From positions 1,729,985-1,793,984 of the forward strand of contig NZ_LT671675.1 of NCBI RefSeq assembly GCF_900143685.1: a DNA stretch of 64,000 nt. Direction: 5' to 3'. Positions 26,296 through 34,518 of this stretch are shown here, piece after piece. The DNA comes from Parolsenella massiliensis. Its GTDB lineage: Bacteria > Actinomycetota > Coriobacteriia > Coriobacteriales > Atopobiaceae. Below the pieces are notes generated by a model, which made no database searches, was not told the origin of the DNA, and was given only the letters and a program-made list of their open reading frames with translations. The stretch's first letter is position 1. Each line of letters opens with the position of its first letter. The position numbers and the translations under genes were made by a program.

Positions 26296-26949
26296 CTACA
26301 GCTCGCGGCGTGCCTCGATCGCCCTGCCCAACGTGACCTCATCGGCATACTCGAGGTCTCCGCCCACGGGCAGGCCGCTCGCGAGCCTCGTCACGTGCAC
26401 GCCGAGCGGCTTGATCGTGCGCGAGAGGTAGGTTGCGGTCGTCTCGCCCTCGACGTCTGGGTTCGTGGCGAGAATGACCTCCGTGACGGTGCCGTCTGCA
26501 AGGCGCGCGAGTAGCTCGCGAACGTGGAGCTGCTCGGGGCCGATCTTGTCCATGGGCGAGATGACGCCGCCAAGCACGTGGTACAGGCCGTGGAAGGCAC
26601 CCGTGCGCTCGATCGCCGTGACGTCACGCGGCTCGGAGACCACGCAGATGCTCGTCTGGTCGCGGCTGGGGTCCTCGCAGACGTCGCAGCGCTCGCGCGT
26701 GGCGTAGCTGAAGCAGACGGGGCAGAAGTGCACCTGCTGCTTCACGTCGAGAATCGCCTGGGCAAGGCGGCGGGCCTCCTCGGCGTCCGAGCCGAGGATG
26801 TGGTAGGCGATGCGCTGGGCGCTCTTGGGCCCGATGCCCGGCAGGCGCCCCAGCTCGTCGAGCAGGCGCCGCAGGGCGCGGCCGTCGTTGCGAGAAGGCG
26901 CCGGGGCCCCGCCAAGGGGACCGCCGGCGCCAAGCTGGTCGTAGGGCAT
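26296..26949 (-). CDS. recR: recombination mediator RecR
   Basis: A 217-residue protein that with RecF/RecO loads RecA on gapped DNA. The N-terminal helix-hairpin-helix [17 protein letters not shown] is followed by the zinc finger [16 protein letters not shown] and a Toprim domain starting ICVVSEPRD. About 18 extra residues precede the usual start ([11 protein letters not shown] region). It follows ybaB by four bases in the classical dnaX-ybaB-recR order. Confidence 0.96.
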   Translation of the reverse strand: MPYDQLGAGGPLGGAPAPSRNDGRALRRLLDELGRLPGIGPKSAQRIAYHILGSDAEEARRLAQAILDVKQQVHFCPVCFSYATRERCDVCEDPSRDQTSICVVSEPRDVTAIERTGAFHGLYHVLGGVISPMDKIGPEQLHVRELLARLADGTVTEVILATNPDVEGETTATYLSRTIKPLGVHVTRLASGLPVGGDLEYADEVTLGRAIEARREL

Positions 26950-26953
26950 GGGA

Positions 26954-27277
26954 CTAGAACAGGCCCGGGATGCTCATGTTGCCAAGGCCGGCGGCCGCGC
27001 TCATCTGCGTGTTGGCAGCCTCCTGGGCGCTCGACAGGGCGTCGTTGACGGCGGCGAGGACCATGTCCTGGAGCATCTCGACGTCCTCGGGGTCGCAGGC
27101 GTCCGGGCTGATCTCGATGGACTTGATCTGCATCTCGCCCGTGGCGACGACCTTGACCATCCCGCCGCCCGTCGACGCAGAGACCTCGACGTCCTTGAGC
27201 TTGTCCTGGGCGGCGGCGAGCTGCTCCTGCATCTTGCGCGCCTGCTTCATCATCTGCTGCATGTTCATCTGGGGCAT
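26954..27277 (-). CDS. ybaB: YbaB/EbfC family nucleoid-associated protein
   Basis: A 107-residue DNA-binding protein with an N-terminal coiled coil ([18 protein letters not shown]) and a central beta-hairpin ([16 protein letters not shown]). Start 27,277 is chosen because GAAGGAG stands seven bases upstream; longer upstream frames run through repeat DNA. Usually linked with recR and dnaX, as here. Confidence 0.93.
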   Translation of the reverse strand: MPQMNMQQMMKQARKMQEQLAAAQDKLKDVEVSASTGGGMVKVVATGEMQIKSIEISPDACDPEDVEMLQDMVLAAVNDALSSAQEAANTQMSAAAGLGNMSIPGLF

Positions 27278-27380
27278 GGTGGCTCCTTCTCGGTTGGCGC
27301 CGCAGGCGCCTGGCTTTGCTCTCGATAAGACTCTAGCGGTTTGGCCCGCGATGCGCTCAGGTCGTACGACGCGAGGCGGC

Positions 27381-27535
27381 GCACGTTTGCGCCATTCGTG
27401 CGGATTTGCACGCACATTTGCGCCATTCGTGCAGGTATGTACACCGAGACGCCCCTTCTCGCGTACACACGTGCACGTTTGCATCATTCGAGCGGCCACG
27501 GCTGCTCGTTTGTATCATTCGTGCAGATATGCACG
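27381..27535. repeat. four-unit repeat cluster (CATTCGTGC type) between dnaX and ybaB
   Basis: Four roughly 30-base direct repeats share the core TTTGCGCCATTCGTGC followed by AGGTATGTACAC-like ends: about 27,381-27,413, 27,413-27,444, 27,471-27,494 (shortened) and 27,505-27,535. The third and fourth read CATCATTCG or TATCATTCG. The cluster fills most of the 315-base gene-free gap 27,278-27,592, which otherwise holds only the dnaX terminator and presumably the ybaB promoter. Confidence 0.75.
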
Positions 27536-27554
27536 AGAAGGGAGATGGGCCCGC

Positions 27555-27586
27555 ATAAGAGGATGCCCCGGGTTGGCGGGGCATCC
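27555..27586 (-). terminator. probable terminator of dnaX
   Basis: Minus-strand stem GGATGCCCCG / CGGGGCATCC followed by TCTTATG, seven bases beyond the dnaX stop codon. Confidence 0.65.
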
Positions 27587-27592
27587 CGGCTG

Positions 27593-29607
27593 CTAGATGG
27601 GGTTGTTGTTCTCGTCCACGACGGTCATCTTCGTTGCGCCAAAGACGTCCGAGAACATCGAGGCAAGCTCGTCGTTGTTGGCCGAGACGGGCTCGGAGCT
27701 CGCGACGGGCGTCTCCCCGCCCTCGGATGCCCTTGCGGCGAAGTCCGGGACCTTGAGGTCGGACGCGGCACTTGCGGGCGCGGGGGCCGGGACGTCGACG
27801 GGCGGAACGTCCGCGTCGTCGTAGGGGGGCACGTCGACGTCGTCGTAGGGAGGGATGTCCTCCTCGGTGACGCGGGCTTGGACGCGGCCGGGGCGGGCGC
27901 TGGCTTGGGGGCTGCCGGGGCGGGCGCGACCGGCCTTGCGGGAGCGGCGCCGTCGCTTGCGTACGACAGCGTGCGAGGAGAGCCGAACGCCGAGGCAACG
28001 GCCTTGTCGACGATGGCCTTCACGTCGGCGCGCTCGAGCATGCGACGCGTGAAGGAGCTGCCACCGGGAAGGGTCACGGTGAGCGTGGAGCCATCATCTG
28101 CCGTGGCCGTGGCGGCAAGCAGCAGCGAGCCGCACGAGGCGTTCGTCTTGAGCAGGCCGTCCACGACCGCCTTCCACGTACGCTGGAGCGCGCCGTTCTC
28201 GACCGTGGCTGAGGCCGCGGACGTGGCCGCCGGCACAGGCGCAGGTGCCGGCACCGGAGCCGAGGCGGGCGCGGCGGGCCTGGGCGCGGGCGGAACCGCA
28301 GCGGCAGGCGCGCTCGCCGCGGGCTTGTGGTGCAGGTTCAGCGCGGGAGGCACGAACTTGGGGGCCGCCGGCTTGGGAGCGGCAGGCACGGGCGCCGCAG
28401 CAGGCACGGCAGGACGGGGCGCGGGCGCCGCGGCCGGAGCGGCAACCGGAGCGGCACCGCCCGCAAGCCTCGCCTCAAGCGAAGCAATCCTCTCGGCAAG
28501 CGACTCGAGCGTCAGGTCGCTTTCCGGACGGGCGCAGCGCGTGAGGGCAATCTCGAGCACAAGGCGCTGGTTCACAGCCGTGCGCATCTCGCTTGCCGCA
28601 TCGCCCAGCACCGTGAGCACGCGGGCAAGGCGATCGGGGCTGCCATAGGCGGCAGCCTCCTCAGAGAGCAGGGGCAGCTCGCCCTCGGCCACGTTCACCA
28701 CGCCTGGCTTGGCGCCCGCAACGGCCACGACGTACGCGTCACGCACGCGAGACGCCAGCTCGCGGGTGAACTGGAGCAGGTCTCGGCCGCCGTCGACGAG
28801 CTCGGAGACCTTGCCAAAGAGGACCGGCACGTCTCGGCGGGCCAGCGCGAGAGACACGTCTGACAGCGCCGAGTCGCTCGACTCGCCAAGCAGGTCTCGG
28901 GCCGCCTCGACGCTCACGTTGCCCGCGCCGAACACCGAGAGCTGCTCGAGCGACGACAGCGCGTCTCGCATGCCGCCACGCGCATGACGAACCACGAGGT
29001 CAAGCGCCTCGCCGTCATAGGTAAAGCCCTCCTCGTCGCACACGTGGGCAAGGTGGGTGCGCATCTCGTCGGGCGCGATGGAGTGAAAGTCGAAGCGCTG
29101 CACGCGCGACAGAATCGTGGCGAGGATCTTCTGCGGATCGGTGGTGCACATGATGAACACGACGTGCTCGGGAGGCTCCTCGAGCGTCTTGAGCAGCGCG
29201 TTGAACGCCGCCGGCGTGAGCATGTGGACCTCGTCGATGATGTAGACCTTGTAGCGGCCGCGCACCGGCGCGTAGTCGACGCGGTTGATGATCTCCTCGC
29301 GCACGTTGTCGACGCCCGTGCGGCTCGCGGCATCGAGCTCGTAGACGTCCGGGTGCTCGCCGGCGGCGATGAGGCGGCACTCCTCGCACGTTCCGTCTGG
29401 AAGATGGCCCTCGCCCTGCTCGCACATGAGCGCCTTGGCCAAAATTCGGGCCATGGTGGTCTTGCCGGTTCCGCGCGGGCCGCAGAACAGGTAGGCGTGG
29501 GACAGGCGTCCCTCGCACACGGCGCGCTCGAGCGTCGAGACTACATGCGTCTGGCCAACTACCTGCTCAAACGTCTGCGGGCGATACTTGCGATACAGCG
29601 ATTCCAT
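27593..29607 (-). CDS. dnaX: DNA polymerase III subunits gamma and tau, with a frameshift near the 3' end
   Basis: Clamp-loader ATPase of the replicase. Walker A is GPRGTGKTTMAR (about residue 40), the zinc cysteines lie in the CEQGEG...CEEC region, and DEVHML and the sensor SRVQRF follow. Then come domain III and a long Ala/Pro-rich linker. The frame that starts at 29,607 runs out in an Arg/Pro/Thr-rich tail to 27,625. A different frame from about 27,877 to 27,593 encodes a plausible tau end (VTEEDIPPYDD... to NDELASMFSDVFGATKM). Joining them needs a -1 shift or one extra C at the CCC near 27,875. No standard slippery heptamer is seen there. The coordinates assume the joined product. ATPase core unaffected. 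Confidence 0.88.
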
Positions 29608-29676
29608 GCGGCCTCCGACAAGGTTGGTGGCGCAGGCCGGGTGGGCCGCGCCAGACCAATCCAGTATACAAAGCGA

Positions 29677-29706
29677 GGGGCCGCCCGGATGTCTCCAGGC
29701 GGCCCC
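29677..29706 (-). terminator. stem-loop after the 29,757-31,769 gene
   Basis: GGGGCCGCC...GGCGGCCCC on the minus strand followed by TCGCTTTG; a GC-rich hairpin with a weak T tract, between the reductase stop and dnaX. Confidence 0.5.
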
Positions 29707-29723
29707 GCGGCCCCTCGGGCTCG

Positions 29724-29754
29724 CGTCCCAAAGGGCTACGTCCCCTTTGGGACG
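29724..29754. repeat. CGTCCCAAAGGG palindrome next to a stop codon
   Basis: Arms CGTCCCAAAGGG (29,724-29,735) and CCCTTTGGGACG (29,743-29,754) around CTACGTC, three bases from the stop of the reductase gene. Nearly identical to the element at 34,480-34,507. Confidence 0.75.
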
Positions 29755-29756
29755 TG

Positions 29757-31769
29757 TTAGATCTCGTTGGCGGCGGTGTAGCCGCTGCGGATGGCGGCGG
29801 CTATGTCGGCCGTGCGCTCGCCGGAGCAGTCGCCCACGAAGGAGACGGGGGCGTCAATGCCCGCAGCGTCGAACGCGAGCTTCCTGGAGCCCACCGCCAT
29901 GACGACCCAGTCGGCCGCGATGGAGGACGCACCGTCCGGCCCCTCGACGTCGACGCCCGTCTCGGTGACGGCGACGAGCTTTGTGTTCACGTGCTCGACC
30001 ACGCCGGCCTGGGCAAACTCCGCCTTGATCGTGGGCAGGATGGTCGCGGACTCGCCCGCGGCGATTTTGTCGAGCATCTCGACGATCTGGACCTTGCAGC
30101 CGTGCGCGATGAGGTACTCGGCCGTCTCCACGCCCACAAGTCCGCCGCCGATGACCACGACGCTGCCGTCTACCTGGGGCGCCTTGCCGGCGAGCACGTC
30201 CCAGCTGGACACGACGTTGGCGCCGTCCGCACCAGGCACGGGCACCGTGACGTCCTGCGCGCCCACCGCGACGATGACGGCATCGGCGCCGGCCGCCTCC
30301 GCCGCGCCCGCCTCGTGACCCAGTTCGAGCGCAACGCCCAGGCGCGGGAGCTCCGCCTCGTAGTACTCGATGGCGCGAGCGATCTCTGCCTTGCGCGGGG
30401 GAGCCGCAGCGAGCCAGATCTGGCCGCCGAGACGCTGCTGCTTCTCATAGAGCGTGACGTCATAGCCACGCGTCGCCGCCACGCGCGCGGCCTCGCAGCC
30501 GGCGATTCCGCCGCCGATGACCACGACGCGCTTCTCGCCCTCACCCGGCCTGATGGAGACGGTGACCTCGTCGCCGTTCTCGGCGTTGAGGACGCAGGAG
30601 ATGTAGCGGCGGCCCTGGATGGCGTCGACGCAGCCCTTGTTGCAGTTGAGGCAGAGGCGCACCGGGATGTCCTTGGCGAACTTGTTGGCGAGGTCGGGGT
30701 CGGTGAGCAGCGAACGGCCGTAGCCGATGACGTCCGCCTGGCCGTCCTCGAGGATCTTCTCGCCGGCCTCGGGCGTGACCACGCGGCCCACGGTGGCGAT
30801 GGGGATGCTCACGAGCGCCTTGATGCGCGCGGCCACCGGGAGCGTCCAGTTGTAGGGGACCTCGCCCATGGGCGGGATGGTGTCGCCCATGTTGCCGGTG
30901 TGGTTGGCCTGGGCCACCTGGATCATGTGGACGCCGGCCGCCTCGAGCGCCACGGCGAACGCGCAGGCCTCGTCGGGCGCGAGGCCGCCCTTGCCACGTG
31001 GGCTGCCGTCCGCGTTGGTGGTGATGATGGGCAGCTTGTACTCGAGCATGAGGTTGGGCGCCGCCTCTCGGATGGCCGCCACGACCTCCAGCGCGTAGCG
31101 GGTGCGGTTCTCGAGCGACCCGCCGTACTCGTCGGCGCGGTGGTTGAGCGTCTTGGAGCACAGCGATCCCACGAGACGGTCTCCGTGGACCTCGATGGCG
31201 TCCACGCCGGCCTTCTGGGCGCGCGCGGCGCACGCGGCGATGGCGTCCCTGATCTGGGCGAGCTGCTCGGCCGTGGCCTCGCTCGCGAAGTGCTGCATGT
31301 CGTGGTGGAGCTTTGCGTAGGCGTCCGCGCGGATCTTCTCGGACTCGGCCGTCTTGGCGACGGCCGTCTCCTCGTCGCCGGCGGCGCGGGCGGCAGCGGC
31401 GGCCTTGGCGGCGGCCATGGACCCCACGATCATGCGGCCCACGCCCGGGACGTCGTACTCGGGGTGGAAGATCTGCAGCGCCAGCTTGGCGCCGTGCTTG
31501 TGGACGGCATCGGCGAGTGCCGCAAAGCTCGGGATTTGTTCGTCCGAACAGAGCTTGGGCGTGGGGCTCGCCGTGTTCACGGGCGCCACGTCGCCAATGA
31601 CGATGTAGCCGGTGCCGCCGGCGGCCAGACGCTCGTAGAACGCGAGGCTGCGCGGGCCTATGGAGCCATCGCGCTCCTCGTAGCCCGTCGTGAGCGGCGG
31701 GAACATGACGCGATTCTTAAGCGTGATGGGGCCTACCTCGATTGGCTCGAGCAGCTTCTTCTCCCCCAT
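29757..31769 (-). CDS. old-yellow-enzyme-type NADH:flavin oxidoreductase / 2,4-dienoyl-CoA reductase-like
   Basis: A 670-residue iron-sulfur flavoprotein. Residues 1 to about 370 form an FMN-binding TIM barrel (LKNRVMFPPLTTGY, GGSLENRTRY, GRSLLTDPDLANK). LCLNCNKGCVD and a later Cys bind a [4Fe-4S] cluster. Residues about 385-670 form an FAD/NAD(P) domain (RVVVIGGGIAGCEAARVA, VVVIGGGLVGVETAEYL). Family members reduce C=C bonds of enoates, dienoyl-CoA, bile acids or trimethylamine. The catalytic Tyr/His context (VEVHGDRLVGSLCS) shows Asp-Arg where FadH-type enzymes have a different pattern, so the substrate is open. Divergent from the ROK kinase. Confidence 0.85.
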   Translation of the reverse strand: MGEKKLLEPIEVGPITLKNRVMFPPLTTGYEERDGSIGPRSLAFYERLAAGGTGYIVIGDVAPVNTASPTPKLCSDEQIPSFAALADAVHKHGAKLALQIFHPEYDVPGVGRMIVGSMAAAKAAAAARAAGDEETAVAKTAESEKIRADAYAKLHHDMQHFASEATAEQLAQIRDAIAACAARAQKAGVDAIEVHGDRLVGSLCSKTLNHRADEYGGSLENRTRYALEVVAAIREAAPNLMLEYKLPIITTNADGSPRGKGGLAPDEACAFAVALEAAGVHMIQVAQANHTGNMGDTIPPMGEVPYNWTLPVAARIKALVSIPIATVGRVVTPEAGEKILEDGQADVIGYGRSLLTDPDLANKFAKDIPVRLCLNCNKGCVDAIQGRRYISCVLNAENGDEVTVSIRPGEGEKRVVVIGGGIAGCEAARVAATRGYDVTLYEKQQRLGGQIWLAAAPPRKAEIARAIEYYEAELPRLGVALELGHEAGAAEAAGADAVIVAVGAQDVTVPVPGADGANVVSSWDVLAGKAPQVDGSVVVIGGGLVGVETAEYLIAHGCKVQIVEMLDKIAAGESATILPTIKAEFAQAGVVEHVNTKLVAVTETGVDVEGPDGASSIAADWVVMAVGSRKLAFDAAGIDAPVSFVGDCSGERTADIAAAIRSGYTAANEI

Positions 31770-31964
31770 GGATTGGTCCTCTCTCGTTGGCTGGGCGCCC
31801 CTCCCCGGGAGAGGCTATTCCACTACTGTCCCTTCTATTGGGGCTCCGGGGCCTGGGACGGCCGCAGACGGGAAGCATTGGGCGGTGGGCGGCATGAAGC
31901 CGGGCGCACGCGCCGCCCCGGCCGCAATGGCCTAAAGTTGGGCGATACCGACAAAGGAGGAAGC

Positions 31965-32918
31965 ATGGCAGACAGGGGCGGCAGCGTCGTCGTTGGCATG
32001 GACATCGGCGGCACCAGCATCAAGATGGGCCTTGTGACCAGAGACGGCGAGACGCTCGCCACGTCGAAGGTGCGCACGGGCGTGCTCGACAACGAGGCGG
32101 CGTTTGCCGAGGTACAGGCCGCGGTGGCCGCGCTTGTGGGCGAGGCCGGGCTTGGTGCGAGCGACGTCGCGGCCCTGGGCGTGGACGTGCCGGGCGTGGT
32201 CCTGGAGGACGGCACGCTCGCCATGGCGCCCAACATCACGCTCGACCTCAACGGCCTTCTCGCCTGCCTGGGCAGCGCGTTTCCCACGGCACGCATCGCC
32301 GCGCTGAACGACGCGAACGCCGCGGCGCTGGGCGAGGCGTGGCTAGGCTCGGGCGACGCGTCGGGCAGCACCGTGATGGTGACGCTGGGGACCGGCGTGG
32401 GCGCGGGCGTCGTCATTGGCGGGCGCGTGATCGCGGGTGCGCACGGGGCCGCGGGCGAGATTGGCCACATCAACGTGGAGCCCCGCGAGACCGAGGCGTG
32501 CAACTGCGGCTGCCGCGGCTGCCTTGAGCAGTACGCGAGCGCACGCGGGCTCATTCGCCTGTATCGCGAGGAGTGCGAGAAGGACGGCGCCGAGCCGGTC
32601 GAGATCGCCCACACCACGGACGCGCTCGCCGTCTTTGAGGCAGCACGCGGCGGAAACGCCCAGGCGAGGCGGGCGTGCGAACGCGTTGGCCACTACCTGG
32701 GACGTGCGCTCGCGGCCGTGGCCGTCATCGTTGACCCCGACGCGTTCGTGATCGGCGGCGGCATGAGCGGCGGCTGGGACACGCTTGGCGAGGCGTGCGT
32801 CGAGCGCTACCGCGAGGTTGCCATCGTGAGCTGCAGGGACACGCCCATCCGCCCGGCGAACCTTGGCAACGACGCAGGGTTTCTCGGCGCGGCTCGGCAG
32901 GCGATTCTCGCGCTGTAG
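31965..32918 (+). CDS. ROK family kinase (glucokinase-like)
   Basis: A 317-residue sugar kinase without the N-terminal DNA-binding domain of ROK repressors. It has the ATP loop GMDIGGTSIKMGLV, the catalytic Asp in ALNDANAAALGE, GTGVGAGVVIGG, and the ROK zinc motif CNCGCRGCLEQYAS. It likely phosphorylates glucose or N-acylhexosamine at C6, feeding Pgi and the glycogen pathway. Start 31,965 is set by AAAGGAGG four bases upstream. Divergently oriented to the reductase gene across 195 bases. Confidence 0.88.
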   Translation: MADRGGSVVVGMDIGGTSIKMGLVTRDGETLATSKVRTGVLDNEAAFAEVQAAVAALVGEAGLGASDVAALGVDVPGVVLEDGTLAMAPNITLDLNGLLACLGSAFPTARIAALNDANAAALGEAWLGSGDASGSTVMVTLGTGVGAGVVIGGRVIAGAHGAAGEIGHINVEPRETEACNCGCRGCLEQYASARGLIRLYREECEKDGAEPVEIAHTTDALAVFEAARGGNAQARRACERVGHYLGRALAAVAVIVDPDAFVIGGGMSGGWDTLGEACVERYREVAIVSCRDTPIRPANLGNDAGFLGAARQAILAL

Positions 32919-32949
32919 GGCGCGGGCGCTGCGACTGGCGTAGGGTTGC

Positions 32950-33162
32950 TGCACGTTTTTCGGGGTTATCGGAACCGGCGCGGATCCAGCTGCACGTTTT
33001 TCGGGGTTATCGGACGCTGGCGAACAGCGCGAGTCCGATAACCCCGTTTTCCGTGCAGGTCGCCGCCGTTCTCGCCCCGTTTTATCCGATAGGCGCGAAT
33101 TCCGTGCAGGTCGCGAAACCTCGCCGCCCGCCTCGTCCGATACGGCCCATTTCCGTGCAGGA
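32950..33162. repeat. five-unit repeat cluster with conserved ends and variable core
   Basis: Five 24-base units begin TGCACG and end ATCGGA with a 12-base core that varies. 32,950-32,973 and 32,991-33,014 are direct with core TTTTTCGGGGTT. 33,034-33,057 is inverted with core GAAAACGGGGTT. Two further inverted units lie at about 33,084-33,108 (GAATTCGCGCCT) and 33,138-33,162 (GAAATGGGCCGT). They lie between the convergent ROK gene and the structured RNA. Confidence 0.78.
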
Positions 33163-33185
33163 GACCCCGGCGAGCCCGCCCGCGC

Positions 33186-33221
33186 AAAAAAGAAGCGCCC
33201 CGGCGTTGCGTCGGGGCGCTT
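33186..33221 (-). terminator. intrinsic terminator of the structured RNA
   Basis: AAGCGCCCCG...CGGGGCGCTT stem on the minus strand followed by a six-T run (complement of 33,186-33,191). Confidence 0.9.
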
Positions 33222-33430
33222 AGCCGAGCCCAGGCCGCCTTAGGGCGCCGGTCCTCGCTTAGCGAGGGGCTCGGAATCTTCTCTGTGGCGCGCGTCCTCC
33301 CAGAGAACAGGGGGTTGGAAGAATCTCTGACGAACTATTGGACGTGCCATTGTAAGCGCCCAAACTGACTACCCGACGACCGGAGGGGAGACGAACGTTC
33401 AGGAGGACGCGCGCTTCGCTGTCATTCTTG
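33186..33430 (-). ncRNA. putative structured non-coding RNA with 6S-like long-range stem
   Basis: No coding capacity is evident. On the minus strand a perfect 13-bp stem (GCGCGCGTCCTCC, 33,402-33,414, with 33,288-33,300) closes a region of about 100 bases. Inside are a further GAAC/GTTC pairing, a large pyrimidine-rich internal loop and an apical hairpin TTGGGCG/CGTCCAA. Downstream follow a three-way junction (CCGAGCCC/GGGCTCGG enclosing CTCGC-TAA-GCGAG and CGCC-CTAA-GGCG) and a strong terminator. A closed stem, central bubble and apical arm recall 6S RNA, but I recognise no diagnostic 6S sequence and the apical arm is short. The 5' end is uncertain. Alternatively it is the structured 3' region of the dedA transcript. 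Confidence 0.5.
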
Positions 33431-33548
33431 CCCGCCACGGCAGCCCGCACTCATCCCGCGCCGCGAACGGTAGCGTTTAGCTGGCAAAAGGCCAATCTTC
33501 GTGGTGCGCCCCAGAATGCAACGGGCACAAGCCGAACGGGCGCGGCGC

Positions 33549-34208
33549 CTACTTGCTGTGGGCGCCCTTCTTGTTGCCAAGCTTGGCCTTCACGAGGCCG
33601 GCGACCGTGGGGATGATCGACACGGCGACGATGCCCACGATGAGCAGCTCGAAGTGGTCCTGCACGAACGGGATGCCACCAAAGAAGTAGCCAAGCAGCG
33701 TGAACAGCGTGGACCACGTGACGCCACCCAGCACGTTGAACAGCACGAAGTTGCGCCAGTGCATGCCGCCCATGCCGGCGATGAACGGAACGAACGTGCG
33801 GATGAACGGGAAGAAGCGGCCCAGGAAGATGGCGAGGTGGCCCCACTTCTCGAGGAACTTCTCGCTCTTCTCGATGCGCTCGGGCGTCATGGCCTTGACC
33901 TTGCCCGACGCGATGATCTTCTGGCCAAACAGGTGGCCGATCATGAAGTTGCACTGGTCGCCCAGGATGGCCGCCACCCAGGCGACGCCGAGCAGGGCGA
34001 TGATGTTGAAGCCGCCGTTGTGGGCGAAGAAGCCCGAGGCGAACAGCAGCGAGTCGCCCGGCAGGAACGGGAAGAACACGACGCCCGTCTCGATGAAGAT
34101 GATGAGGAACACGCAGCCGTAGGCCATGAGCGGGCCGGCGGCGATCCAGCCGGCGATGGCGGTTCTCGGGTCGTGAAGCAGCTCGGCTATGAAGTTGATG
34201 AAGCCCAT
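33549..34208 (-). CDS. DedA family membrane protein
   Basis: A 219-residue polytopic protein of the DedA/SNARE-associated family, implicated in undecaprenyl-phosphate or phospholipid flipping and envelope homeostasis. Conserved parts are FPFLPGDSLLFASGFFA, GDQCNFMIGHLFG and LGRFFPFIRTFVPFIAGMGGM, where the Arg in FxRxxP is typical. About five hydrophobic segments and a short basic C-terminus are present. Monocistronic; the structured RNA region lies downstream. Confidence 0.92.
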   Translation of the reverse strand: MGFINFIAELLHDPRTAIAGWIAAGPLMAYGCVFLIIFIETGVVFFPFLPGDSLLFASGFFAHNGGFNIIALLGVAWVAAILGDQCNFMIGHLFGQKIIASGKVKAMTPERIEKSEKFLEKWGHLAIFLGRFFPFIRTFVPFIAGMGGMHWRNFVLFNVLGGVTWSTLFTLLGYFFGGIPFVQDHFELLIVGIVAVSIIPTVAGLVKAKLGNKKGAHSK

Positions 34209-34268
34209 TGGTCCCCTTCCGGGCTCGCCAGCTCACATTGCGCTGACATTGCCCCTAGATACACGTAT

Positions 34269-34290
34269 GCCCCACGGCTGGCCGCGGGGC
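34269..34290 (-). terminator. hairpin downstream of SRP RNA
   Basis: GCCCCGCGG...CCGTGGGGC on the minus strand, eight bases after the SRP RNA closing stem. No clear T-run. Confidence 0.5.
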
Positions 34291-34297
34291 ACGACAA

Positions 34298-34408
34298 GAG
34301 CGCGTTCGATGGGAACGGGTGCCCGCCAGAGGCCCCTTATGGCTGCTGCCTCCCGGCCCTGACCAGGTTCGAGGTGTGGCGTCACCCGAACCCATCGAAC
34401 GCGCTCGG
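34298..34408 (-). ncRNA. ffs: signal recognition particle RNA, small bacterial type (4.5S)
   Basis: Folds into one long hairpin: the terminal stem GAGCGCGTTCGATGGG pairs with CCCATCGAACGCGCTC. The tip contains the conserved SRP54/Ffh-binding part CCTGGTCAGGGCCGGGAGG followed by CAGCAGCC. A -10 box TATACT lies just upstream (34,415-34,420 complement), which puts the 5' end near 34,408. No Alu domain, as in most bacteria with 4.5S RNA. It fills most of the 310-base gap between dedA and ecfT. Confidence 0.95.
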
Positions 34409-34479
34409 GTTTTCAGTATAGACGAGACGGACGCCCGCCAAGAAAGCTCCACGAGTTTTGCGAGGCGTCCCGCGCCGGC

Positions 34480-34507
34480 GTCCCAAAGGGCTACGTCCCC
34501 TTTGGGG
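34480..34507. repeat. GTCCCAAAGGG palindrome next to the ecfT stop codon
   Basis: GTCCCAAAGGG and CCCTTTGGG arms around CTACGTC, 11 bases beyond the ecfT stop. Same family as 29,724-29,754. Confidence 0.72.
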
Positions 34508-34518
34508 TGGGACAGGCG

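Noticed and set aside
27381-27535. CRISPR array
   Set aside because: Repeats are few, imperfect, directly abutting or irregularly spaced, with no uniform spacers and no cas genes in the window.
32950-33162. CRISPR array or tandem repeat locus
   Set aside because: Units alternate in orientation and lack regular unique spacers of constant length.
33186-33430. tmRNA or RNase P RNA
   Set aside because: No tag-peptide frame, no tRNA-like ends, and none of the conserved RNase P blocks are visible.
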